NCBI RefSeq assembly: GCF_026162365.1
Contig: NZ_JAOANW010000003.1
Coordinates: 28,924-92,923 of the forward strand
Origin: Nitratireductor luteus
Lineage (GTDB): Bacteria > Pseudomonadota > Alphaproteobacteria > Rhizobiales > Rhizobiaceae
Length of the DNA: 64,000 nt
Reading direction: 5' to 3'
The position numbers were made by a program, and so were the translations under genes. Positions 56,350 to 64,000 of the stretch are shown here, in pieces (positions within the stretch are counted from its first letter, which is position 1; every line of letters begins with the position of its first letter). Under the pieces are notes generated by a model, which was not told where the DNA came from, made no database searches, and saw only the letters and a program-made list of their open reading frames with translations.

Positions 56350-57549
56350 ATGAACCTGGTTGAAATGCTGCGCGACGAAGCGCGCGAGGCACCGCGTAGC
56401 GGTATCGTATCGGTGGTGGACCACGCGCGCGGCCGGCCCGATCTCATCCCGCTCTGGGTGGGCGAGGGCGACCTGCCGACGCCGGATTTCATACGCGCGG
56501 CCGCCGCCGACAGCCTGGCGGCGGGCGACACGTTCTACACATGGCAGGGCGGCATTCCCGATCTGAGGCAGGCGCTGGCCGCCTATCACGCCCGAACTTT
56601 CGCCAAGGCCTACGCGGCGGAGGAATTCATCGTAACCGGCGGAGGCATGCAGGCGATCCAGCTTGCGCTCCAGGCGGTGGCGGGCGCCGGCGATGAGGTC
56701 GTCTACTTCTCGCCCGCCTGGCCCAATTTCCCGGCCGCGCTCGGGATTGCCGGCGGCAGGCCCGTCCCGGTGCTGTTGGATTTCTCGGAGAACGGCTGGA
56801 GCCTCGACATTGCGCGTGTGGAGGCGGCAATCACCGGCAGAAGCCGCGCGCTCTTCGTCAACACGCCCGCCAATCCGACGGGCTGGACCGCCGACAGGCA
56901 GACACTTAAGGCGCTGCTCGACCTGGCGCGCAGGCATGGCCTGTGGATCATCGCGGACGAGATCTATACCAAGTTCTTCTATGGCGGCGACCGCGCCCCG
57001 TCCTTCCATGACATCGCCGAGGCGGACGACCGCATCCTTTACGTCAACTCCTTCTCCAAGAACTGGGCGATGACCGGGTGGCGCGTGGGGTGGGTGAAGG
57101 CCAATCCCGCGCTCAAGCAGGTTTTCGAAAACCTCGTGCAGTATTCGACTTCGGGCGTGGCCGAATTCATGCAGCGTGGGGCGCAGGCCGCGCTGGAAGA
57201 GGGCGACGGGTTCATCAGAGAACAGGTCGAGCGCGCTCATATCGCGCGCGGCCGAGTATCCGATATTCTGCAGGCGACCGGCCGTGTAAGGCTCGCGCGG
57301 CCGGAAGGCGCGTTCTACCTGTTCTTCGCTATCGACGGCATCGAGGATGCGCGGGCGGCGGCTATCGAGATTGTCGATGCCACCGGCGTGGGCCTTGCGC
57401 CCGGCACCGCCTTCGGCGCGGGCGGGGAAGGCTTCTTCCGGCTGTGTTTCAACCGCCGCACGGACCAGTTGGAGGAGGCAGCAACGCGTCTGGCGCGCTG
57501 GATCGGGGAACGCCGATCAGGTCATTCTACCATTTCATCGAAACGGTAA
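56350..57549 (+). CDS. PLP-dependent aminotransferase (class I/II)
   Basis: 399 residues. Fold-type I aminotransferase similar to aspartate aminotransferases: VTGGGMQAIQLALQAV, FVNTPANPTGWT, IIADEIYTKFFYGG and the PLP lysine in NSFSKNWAMTGWRVGWVK. Substrate not certain. It follows mscL by 21 bp and may be co-transcribed. The final 8 or so codons and the stop come from a dispersed repeat that starts near 57525, so the true ancestral end may have been different. Confidence 0.9.
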   Translation: MNLVEMLRDEAREAPRSGIVSVVDHARGRPDLIPLWVGEGDLPTPDFIRAAAADSLAAGDTFYTWQGGIPDLRQALAAYHARTFAKAYAAEEFIVTGGGMQAIQLALQAVAGAGDEVVYFSPAWPNFPAALGIAGGRPVPVLLDFSENGWSLDIARVEAAITGRSRALFVNTPANPTGWTADRQTLKALLDLARRHGLWIIADEIYTKFFYGGDRAPSFHDIAEADDRILYVNSFSKNWAMTGWRVGWVKANPALKQVFENLVQYSTSGVAEFMQRGAQAALEEGDGFIREQVERAHIARGRVSDILQATGRVRLARPEGAFYLFFAIDGIEDARAAAIEIVDATGVGLAPGTAFGAGGEGFFRLCFNRRTDQLEEAATRLARWIGERRSGHSTISSKR

Positions 57550-57615
57550 ATGATATAACTATTTGATTTTACACAATTCCGGACGGAAAAACCGGTTCCT
57601 GCCGGTCCTTGAACT
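57525..57615. repeat. Dispersed palindromic repeat, copy 2
   Basis: Shares the word order TT-TACCATTTCA--GAAACGGT...TGATTTTACACAATTCCGGACGG with 24192-24284 (diverged, one small gap). It starts inside the end of the aminotransferase gene and ends at the hemA 3' side, so both genes stop within or beside it. Confidence 0.65.
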
Positions 57616-57618
57616 GTT

Positions 57619-58896
57619 TTACCCGCCTGACTTCGAAACCACCAGCGGCACCACGCGCTCGGTCTGCGTGACGCGGCCAGGCTGCGTCTCGGTGAAGGGG
57701 ATGCCCAATGCCTCCCAGGTCTCCATCAGCGCTTCCTTGAGGGCGTCGATCAGCGCGTCGTCATGATAGGGCGTCGGCGTGATGCGCAGCCGCTCCGTGC
57801 CGCGCGGCACGGTCGGATAGTTGATCGGCTGGATGTAGATGCCGTGCTTGTCCAGGAGCCGGTCGCTTGCCTGCTTGCAAAGCTCCGGGTCGCCGACATG
57901 CAGCGGTACGATATGGGTCTCCGACGGCATAACCGGCATACCCGCTGCCGCCAGCACCTCTTTCGTGCGTTGTGCCTGCCGCTGGTGCCGTTCGCGCTCT
58001 GCGTTCGAGGTTTTCAGATGGCGGATGGATGCCGCCGCGGCGCTGGCGATTGAAGGCGGCAGGGCGGTCGTGAAGATGAAACCCGGCGCATAGGAGCGGA
58101 CCGCGTCGATTACCGAGGCGGAACCGGCGATATAGCCGCCGATCACGCCGAACGCCTTGGCAAGCGTGCCTTCGATGACATCGATGCGGTGGGCAAGGCC
58201 CCGCGCCTCGGTGATGCCGCCGCCGCGCGGGCCGTACATGCCCACGGCGTGCACTTCGTCGATATAGGTCATCGCATTGTATTTGTCGGCGAGGTCGGCA
58301 ATCTCCTCGATTGGCGCGATATCGCCATCCATGGAGTACACGGATTCGAATACGATAAGCTTAGCCTGCTCGCCCCCGGCCGCCTGAAGCAGGCTTTCCA
58401 GATGGGCGAGATCGTTGTGGCGAAAGATCTTCTTCTCCGCGCCAGAGCGGCGCACGCCCTCGATCATCGAGGCATGATTCAACTCATCGGAAAGAACCAG
58501 GCAGTTCGGCAGAAGTCGGGCGATGGTCGAGATGGAGGCTTCGTTGGAAACGAAACCGGACGTGAAGACCAGCCCGGCCTCCTTGCCATGGAGGTCGGCA
58601 AGCTCGGCTTCGAGCTCCACCAGCGGATGGTTCGTACCGGAAATATTGCGCGTGCCGCCCGCGCCGGAGCCCATCCGCCCGGCCGCGTCGCGCATGGCCG
58701 AGATCACGCTCTCGTGCTGGCCCATGCCGAGATAATCGTTCGAGCACCAGACGGTGATTTCGCGTGCCTGCCCGCCTGAACGCCATACGGCACGCGGGAA
58801 TTGGCCGGCAATACGCTCAAGATCGGCGAAGACACGATAGCGCCGCTCGGCGTGCAACTGTTCGATCGCCTCGGAAAAGAACCGCTGGTAATTCAT
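57619..58896 (-). CDS. hemA: 5-aminolevulinate synthase
   Basis: 425 residues from ATG 58896 (AGGAAAG upstream). Makes 5-aminolevulinate from glycine and succinyl-CoA (Shemin route), typical of alphaproteobacteria. [40 protein letters not shown] and the PLP lysine in [18 protein letters not shown]-terminal [18 protein letters not shown] binds succinyl-CoA. Monocistronic, divergent from the NAGGN operon. Confidence 0.96.
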   Translation of the reverse strand: MNYQRFFSEAIEQLHAERRYRVFADLERIAGQFPRAVWRSGGQAREITVWCSNDYLGMGQHESVISAMRDAAGRMGSGAGGTRNISGTNHPLVELEAELADLHGKEAGLVFTSGFVSNEASISTIARLLPNCLVLSDELNHASMIEGVRRSGAEKKIFRHNDLAHLESLLQAAGGEQAKLIVFESVYSMDGDIAPIEEIADLADKYNAMTYIDEVHAVGMYGPRGGGITEARGLAHRIDVIEGTLAKAFGVIGGYIAGSASVIDAVRSYAPGFIFTTALPPSIASAAAASIRHLKTSNAERERHQRQAQRTKEVLAAAGMPVMPSETHIVPLHVGDPELCKQASDRLLDKHGIYIQPINYPTVPRGTERLRITPTPYHDDALIDALKEALMETWEALGIPFTETQPGRVTQTERVVPLVVSKSGG

Positions 58897-59150
58897 AATG
58901 TCTTTCCTGGGTTTGGCGCCATGATCATAATGCGCGCTCCCAACCGCGTCCATGCTTTAGCACAGGGCAAAATGCCACGGTGAGCGCTTGCGACATTCAA
59001 GGCCGTCTGCGCGGAACCGTTCCGCCGCTGGCGCATTCCCTTCTTGGGCGCGGTGGCGTCAATTTGACATGGAATCATTGGAACTATAACCAAACGGGCA
59101 TTCGATCCTGATCAAGACGACGCGTTCACAGGAGGCACCGGCCGCTTCAT

Positions 59151-60926
59151 ATGTGCGGAATTTGCGGAGAATTGAAGTTTGACGGTTCCCAACCGTCACC
59201 CATAGCCCTCTCTAAAATGATGGATCGCCTGGCGCCCCGCGGACCTGATGGAGCAGGTATCGTCATTCACGGCGCTGCGGCCTTCGGCCACCGCCGGCTC
59301 AAGATCATCGACCTTTCCGAAAAGGCACGTCAGCCGATGGAGGATCCGGATCTCGGCCTGACCATCGCCTTCAATGGCTGCATCTACAACTACCCCGAAC
59401 TGCGTGCCGAGTTGGAGGACAAGGGCTACGAGTTCTTCTCCACTGGCGACACCGAAGTGATCCTGAAGGCCTGGCACGCCTGGGGCGAGGAATGCGTGGA
59501 GCGCTTTCACGGCATGTTCGCCTTTGTCCTGCGAGAACGGGACACGGGGCGCATCGCCATGGCGCGCGACCGTTTCGGCATCAAGCCGCTCTACCTCGCC
59601 GAAACGCCCGGCCGCATCGCCTTTGCCTCCAGCCTGCCGGCGCTGGTAGCGCGGGGCGATGTCGACACTTCGATAGACCGCATAGCGCTTCACCATTACA
59701 TGACATTCCACGCCGTCGTGCCGCCGCCGCACACGATCCTGAACGGCGTGCGCAAGCTGCCGCCGGCCACCATCCGGGTGATCGAGGCCGACGGCCGCAG
59801 CCGTCAGCGGGTCTATTGGGACCCGCCCTTTGCACGCGATCCGTCCATGACGTCGCTTTCGGCGGACGAGTGGCGCGACCGTGTTCTGGACGCGCTGCGG
59901 CTCGCCGTGAAACGCCGCATGGTGGCGGATGTGCCGGTCGGCGTCCTCCTGTCGGGCGGGGTCGATTCGAGCCTGATCGTCGGGCTGCTGGCCGAGGCGG
60001 GGCAGACGGGGCTTATGACCTTCTCGGTCGGCTTCGAGGAAGCCAATGGCGAGAAGGGTGATGAATTTGTCTATTCCGACCTCATTGCCGAACGGTTCGG
60101 CACCGACCATCACAAGATTTTCGTGCCTTCCGACGAACTGATGGGCGCGCTGCCGAGTACCTTCGCCGCCATGTCGGAGCCGATGGTCTCCTACGACAAT
60201 GTCGGTTTCTACCTTTTGTCCAAAGAGGTCTCCAGGCATATAAAGGTCGTGCAGTCGGGGCAGGGAGCCGATGAGATTTTCGGCGGCTATCACTGGTATC
60301 CGCCGCTGATGAGTTCCAACGACGTGGTCGACGATTATGCCAAGGTCTTCTTCGACCGGTCGCATGGGAGGCTGGCGGAGCAGCTTGCACCCGAATGGAT
60401 GGAGGAGGCCGATGTCAGCCGGGCGCTGGTCGCCGGCCATTTGACACGCGCCGGCGCCGACACTCCCGTCGATGCAGCGTTGCGCCTGGATTCGACGGTC
60501 ATGCTGGTGGACGATCCGGTCAAGCGCGTGGACAACATGACTATGGCCTGGGGGCTGGAGGCGCGCGTGCCTTTCCTCGATCACGAACTGGTCGAACTCG
60601 CCGCCCGCATCCCGCCGGAGGAAAAGCTGAAACATGGCGGAAAGGGGATTCTCAAGGATGTTGCGCGGCAGGTCGTGCCGTCCGAGGTGATCGACCGCAA
60701 GAAGGGCTACTTCCCCGTTCCGCAGCTCAAATATGTCGACGGACCCTATCTCGATATGGTGCGCGATGCGCTAAGCTCGCAAAGCGCACGGGACCGAGGG
60801 CTGTTCAGGCAAGATTATCTGGACCGTCTTTACGCTTCGCCGGCCGATCATATCACGCCGCTGCGCGGGTCCGAACTGTGGCAGGTCGGCCTGTTGGAAC
60901 TGTGGCTGCAGACCCATGGAATTTGA
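59151..60926 (+). CDS. asnO: N-acetylglutaminylglutamine amidotransferase (asparagine synthase family)
   Basis: 591 residues. N-terminal glutamine amidotransferase with the nucleophile Cys2 (MCGICGELKF), HRRLKIID and CIYNYPELR; then the ATP-PPi synthetase loop LLSGGVDSSLIVGLL near residue 265. Of the TIGR03104 group that amidates N-acetylglutaminylglutamine to NAGGN, an osmoprotectant. First gene of a three-gene operon; 3 bp before ngg. Confidence 0.93.
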   Translation: MCGICGELKFDGSQPSPIALSKMMDRLAPRGPDGAGIVIHGAAAFGHRRLKIIDLSEKARQPMEDPDLGLTIAFNGCIYNYPELRAELEDKGYEFFSTGDTEVILKAWHAWGEECVERFHGMFAFVLRERDTGRIAMARDRFGIKPLYLAETPGRIAFASSLPALVARGDVDTSIDRIALHHYMTFHAVVPPPHTILNGVRKLPPATIRVIEADGRSRQRVYWDPPFARDPSMTSLSADEWRDRVLDALRLAVKRRMVADVPVGVLLSGGVDSSLIVGLLAEAGQTGLMTFSVGFEEANGEKGDEFVYSDLIAERFGTDHHKIFVPSDELMGALPSTFAAMSEPMVSYDNVGFYLLSKEVSRHIKVVQSGQGADEIFGGYHWYPPLMSSNDVVDDYAKVFFDRSHGRLAEQLAPEWMEEADVSRALVAGHLTRAGADTPVDAALRLDSTVMLVDDPVKRVDNMTMAWGLEARVPFLDHELVELAARIPPEEKLKHGGKGILKDVARQVVPSEVIDRKKGYFPVPQLKYVDGPYLDMVRDALSSQSARDRGLFRQDYLDRLYASPADHITPLRGSELWQVGLLELWLQTHGI

Positions 60927-60929
60927 GCG

Positions 60930-62741
60930 ATGGCCAAGAACGACGAGCATGCCGCGCGCGCGGCAAGAGGCCGTACCGACAAGGCTCTGGGTCACCGGCT
61001 GAAGCGGCTGCGCGACGAGTCCATGAAGCCCGCCATCGGCGGCGAAAGCGGAGACGCTGCAGCGGACCGAGATGCGGTGCTTGACCTCGGCTGGGGACGG
61101 CTGATCTTTGCACAGACCTTCAAGACTAACGACGGTATCGCCGAGGCCCTGCACGGCGAGGGGCCGGCCCGGCGCGACATTGCCTTCTATATCCGCGATC
61201 CGCATGTGCTGCTCGCCATTGCCCCGCAGGAACTGTTTCTCGACCCCTCCCACACCTACCGGCTGGACTTGTCGACATATCGCACCGGCCGCCGGCAAAC
61301 GCGCGGCTATTTCATCCGGAGGCTGACATCCGAGGCAGATGCCGAGGCGGTCAACGCCATCTATCAGAGCCGCGGCATGGTGACGGTGCGTCCTGATTTC
61401 TTCTGGACCAAGCGCGACAGCCGCGCCGTCACCTATTTCGTCGCGGAGGACGAGCAGACCGGCGATATAGTCGGGACAGTGACCGGCATTGATCATCATC
61501 GCGTGTTCAACGATCCCCAGCGCGGCGCTTCGCTCTGGTGTCTTGCAGTCGATCCGCAGACCAGACATCCGGGCGTCGGCGAAATGCTGGTGCGCAGGCT
61601 GGCCGAGCACTTCGCTGCGCGCGGTGCGAGCTTCCTCGACCTGTCGGTCATGCACGACAACGAGCAGGCCATCGCGCTCTACGAAAAGCTCGGTTTCCAC
61701 CGCGTGCCGGTGTTCGCGGTGAAGCGCAAGAACCCGATCAACGAGAAGCTGTTCACCCACCCGCCGGCCGAATTCGATCTCCTCAATCCTTATGCCCGCA
61801 TCATCGTCGACGAAGCGCACAGGCGCGGCGTGGCCGTCGACGTGACGGATGCCGAGGGCGGCTTCTTCCGCCTTTCCTTCGGGGGGCGGTCCATCCATTG
61901 CCGGGAGAGCCTGTCGGAACTGACTTCCGCGGTCGCCATGTCGATCTGCGACGATAAGGCCGTCACCCGCCGCATCGTCGAGCGGGCCAATATCAAGGTG
62001 CCCGAGCAACTCGACGCCGACAGCCCGCGCAAGGATATTGAAGCGTTCCTCAAGCGTCATGGCCGGTTGGTGGTCAAACCGGCGCGCGGTGAGCAGGGCA
62101 AGGGCGTCGCAGTCGGCCTGGAAACGATCGAGGACGTGACCGTGGCCGTCGAAGGCGCCCGCAAGATCTGCGAGCGCGTGCTGCTGGAATCGTGCTTCGA
62201 CGGCGAGGATTTGCGCCTTGTCGTCATCGACTATCGCTTGGTGGCCGCAGCCGTGAGACGGGCGCCATGCGTGATCGGCGACGGACGAAGGACTATTGAA
62301 ACCTTGATCCGCCATCAGTCGCGCCGGCGCGAGGCAGCCACCGGTGGCGAGAGCCGCATACCTGTCGACAGCGAGACCGAGCGCTGTCTGGCAGGCGCCG
62401 GATACAGTCTGGAATCGGTTCCCGCCGAGGGCGTGGAGGTCGTTGTGCGAAAGACGGCCAACCTGCACACCGGCGGCTCCATCCACGATGTCACCGCGGA
62501 GGTCCACTCCACGCTGGTCGACGCGGCCTGCCGTGCGGCGCGCGAAATCGACATTCCCGTCGTGGGGATAGATTTGATGGTGCAGTCGCCAAGCCGTCCC
62601 GAATATGTTTTCATCGAAGCGAACGAAAGGCCGGGTCTGGCCAATCATGAACCACAGCCCACCGCCGAACGCTTCGTTGATCTTCTGTTTCCCCGTTCGG
62701 GGCCCAAGGCGGCGAAGCAGGCGCTGGCTCCCAAGGAGTAG
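60930..62741 (+). CDS. ngg: N-acetylglutaminylglutamine synthetase
   Basis: 603 residues, a fusion. The N-terminal GNAT acetyltransferase (residues 130-270) has the acetyl-CoA loop HPGVGEMLVRRLAEHF; the C-terminal ATP-grasp domain has VVKPARGEQGKGVAVGLE and the metal site FIEANERPGL. Makes the acetylated Gln-Gln dipeptide that the amidotransferase finishes. TIGR03103 group. Genes are spaced 3 bp on each side, so one operon. Confidence 0.93.
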   Translation: MAKNDEHAARAARGRTDKALGHRLKRLRDESMKPAIGGESGDAAADRDAVLDLGWGRLIFAQTFKTNDGIAEALHGEGPARRDIAFYIRDPHVLLAIAPQELFLDPSHTYRLDLSTYRTGRRQTRGYFIRRLTSEADAEAVNAIYQSRGMVTVRPDFFWTKRDSRAVTYFVAEDEQTGDIVGTVTGIDHHRVFNDPQRGASLWCLAVDPQTRHPGVGEMLVRRLAEHFAARGASFLDLSVMHDNEQAIALYEKLGFHRVPVFAVKRKNPINEKLFTHPPAEFDLLNPYARIIVDEAHRRGVAVDVTDAEGGFFRLSFGGRSIHCRESLSELTSAVAMSICDDKAVTRRIVERANIKVPEQLDADSPRKDIEAFLKRHGRLVVKPARGEQGKGVAVGLETIEDVTVAVEGARKICERVLLESCFDGEDLRLVVIDYRLVAAAVRRAPCVIGDGRRTIETLIRHQSRRREAATGGESRIPVDSETERCLAGAGYSLESVPAEGVEVVVRKTANLHTGGSIHDVTAEVHSTLVDAACRAAREIDIPVVGIDLMVQSPSRPEYVFIEANERPGLANHEPQPTAERFVDLLFPRSGPKAAKQALAPKE

Positions 62742-62744
62742 CAC

Positions 62745-63917
62745 TTGACGCGCCTGAAAATCGACGTTGACTATCTGGTTGGTCAGCTCAAGGCCCTTTT
62801 GTCGATAAACAGTCCCACCGGCTATACCGATACCATCGTGCGATATGTCACGGAGGAACTGGAGAAGCTGGGCCTGGAGCCGGAGCTGACGCGCCGCGGC
62901 GCGATCCGCACTGTCGTGCGCGGCGGCCGCAGGCTGGGCGCCCGCGCCATCATCACCCATCTCGATACGCTTGGCGCGCAGGTCAAGTTCGTGCAGGAGA
63001 ACGGCCGCCTGGAACTGGTGCCGATCGGCAATTGGTCGGCGCGGTTTGCCGAGGGCGCCCGCGTCACGCTTTATTCGGAGAAAGGCAGCTATCGCGGCAC
63101 CATCCTGCCGCTGAAATCGTCCGGCCACACGTTCGACGACGAGGTTGATACCGCCCCGGTCGGCTGGCAGCATGTCGAACTGCGCATCGATGCCATGACA
63201 TGGAGCCGCGCCGACACGCTTGGCCTCGGCATCGATGTCGGCGATTTCGTCGCCATCGACCCGCAGCCCGAATTCCTGGACAATGGTTTCATCGCCTCGC
63301 GCCATCTCGACGACAAGGCCGGTGTTGCCATCGCGCTGGCGGCGCTCGAGGCGCTGATGCGCGGCGATGCGGTTCTGCCGGTCGACACCCATTGGCTGTT
63401 CACCATCGCCGAGGAAGTAGGCGTCGGCGCGGCGTCGATTGTCACGCCCGAGATCGCCTCGATGGTCACGATTGACAATGGGACCACGGCGCCGCGGCAG
63501 AACTCGTCGGAATTCGGCGTCACCATAGCCATGGCCGACCAGGCGGGTCCCTTCGACTATCATCTGACCAAGAAGCTGGTCGATTTGTGCCGCGAGGAGG
63601 ATATCCGCTACCAGAAGGATATCTTCCGCTACTACCGCTCGGATTCGGCCTCCGCCATTGAGGCGGGGCACGATGTGCGCACGGCGCTGATCGCCTTCGG
63701 CGTCGATTCGTCCCATGGTTACGAGCGCATCCATGTCCACGCGTTGCGCTCGGTGGCAGAACTCACCACCGCCTATGTGGTCAGCCCGGTAGAGATCGAA
63801 CGCGACGTGGAGGAGGTATCCGATCTGGAGGGCTTCACCGAGCAGCCGACAGAGCCGGCCGATCAGCCCCGCAAGAAGCGCAAGCTGCCTGAACCGCTAT
63901 CGATTCCGCAGAAATGA
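62745..63917 (+). CDS. Osmoprotectant NAGGN system M42 family peptidase
   Basis: 390 residues from a TTG, 3 bp past ngg. Zinc aminopeptidase of the M42 family (TIGR03106): metal ligands in THLDTLGAQV, ASRHLDDKAGVAIAL and IAEEVGVGAAS, and the C-terminal GVDSSHGYERIHVHALRS. It may trim or recycle the dipeptide. The last 35 residues form a charged tail (PADQPRKKRKLP). Confidence 0.93.
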   Translation: MTRLKIDVDYLVGQLKALLSINSPTGYTDTIVRYVTEELEKLGLEPELTRRGAIRTVVRGGRRLGARAIITHLDTLGAQVKFVQENGRLELVPIGNWSARFAEGARVTLYSEKGSYRGTILPLKSSGHTFDDEVDTAPVGWQHVELRIDAMTWSRADTLGLGIDVGDFVAIDPQPEFLDNGFIASRHLDDKAGVAIALAALEALMRGDAVLPVDTHWLFTIAEEVGVGAASIVTPEIASMVTIDNGTTAPRQNSSEFGVTIAMADQAGPFDYHLTKKLVDLCREEDIRYQKDIFRYYRSDSASAIEAGHDVRTALIAFGVDSSHGYERIHVHALRSVAELTTAYVVSPVEIERDVEEVSDLEGFTEQPTEPADQPRKKRKLPEPLSIPQK

Positions 63918-63935
63918 AAGAGCGGATGGAGCGGT

Positions 63936-64000
63936 GGGGGGGGGGGGGGGGGGGGCCCCGCCGCCCCGCCCGCGGGTGGGGGGAGTGGGGGGGGGGCGGG
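63936..64000. other. Low-complexity poly-G tail at the contig edge
   Basis: A run of 20 G (63936-63955), then CCCC and further G runs with almost no other sequence. No gene or signal is seen. It is unlike any other part of the window and reads as a sequencing or assembly artefact. Confidence 0.8.

Noticed and set aside
59064..59090. TTGACA...TATAAC as promoter for the NAGGN operon
   Set aside because: Both boxes are good but the spacer is only 15 nt, so it is noted but not called.
60771..63740. Open frame of about 990 codons antisense to the NAGGN operon
   Set aside because: Composition is His/Arg/Gly/Asp-rich shadow coding, with no domain; the opposite strand has three clear enzymes.

Overview
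The window reads as chromosome of an alphaproteobacterium of the order Rhizobiales (Hyphomicrobiales), most likely Phyllobacteriaceae-like (the Mesorhizobium, Nitratireductor and Chelativorans neighbourhood). The basis is high GC, a class I lysyl-tRNA synthetase, GcrA, a PodJ-like polarity protein, 5-aminolevulinate synthase, a SAM-II riboswitch before metZ, alphaproteobacterial LexA-box form, and several palindromic intergenic elements of the kind scattered through rhizobial genomes. The genus is not certain. The sequence ends in a poly-G/low-complexity tail that looks like a draft-contig edge.

Layout. 1-9.3 kb: the end of a DgcN-type gene, a hypothetical membrane protein, and then the four-part ligase-associated DNA-repair set (MBL exonuclease and ATP-dependent ligase on the minus strand; Lhr-Core-type helicase and PdeM endonuclease on the plus strand) split around a TPR-methyltransferase gene, with a GTTC-N7-GTTC LexA box before the helicase. 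9.3-15 kb: a TauE/SafE exporter with its TIGR02186 partner, and a large PodJ-like coiled-coil/Sel1/peptidoglycan-binding protein. 15-22 kb: a beta-oxidation cluster (MerR regulator, acyl-CoA dehydrogenase, thiolase, FadB-like protein, thioesterase) with a 20-bp palindromic operator candidate. 22-28 kb: HCCA isomerase, S24 repressor, SNase-like protein, class I LysRS, TerB-like protein, sterol desaturase and a periplasmic binding protein. 28.4-30.6 kb: a glycosyltransferase gene whose middle has been replaced by foreign DNA; both ends of the family remain recognisable. 30.5-34.4 kb: PPK2, PhoR, PhoU (no pst genes between them) and GcrA.

34.4-42.5 kb: argD-argF-hslO, apaG, a CDP-alcohol phosphatidyltransferase, metZ under a SAM-II riboswitch with a terminator/antiterminator arrangement, dcd, a NaChBac-type sodium channel and tRNA-Gly(CCC). 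42.6-51 kb: a GGDEF/EAL protein with a cofactor-domain-like partner, a QueD-like protein lacking the usual cysteine, an HDAC-family hydrolase, a MATE pump, pyrD and small hypotheticals. 51.4-59 kb: a LuxR-type response regulator convergent with an SSS-histidine kinase hybrid, mscL, an aminotransferase and hemA. 59.1-63.9 kb: the complete N-acetylglutaminylglutamine amide (NAGGN) osmoprotectant operon.

Most of the window is ordinary housekeeping chromosome. I did not find a clearly novel multi-gene system. The points most worth a second look are the scarred glycosyltransferase and its insert, the LexA box and split repair cluster, the metZ riboswitch mechanism, the gcrA-argD intergenic region, the shortened Pho locus, and the cysteine-less QueD-like protein.
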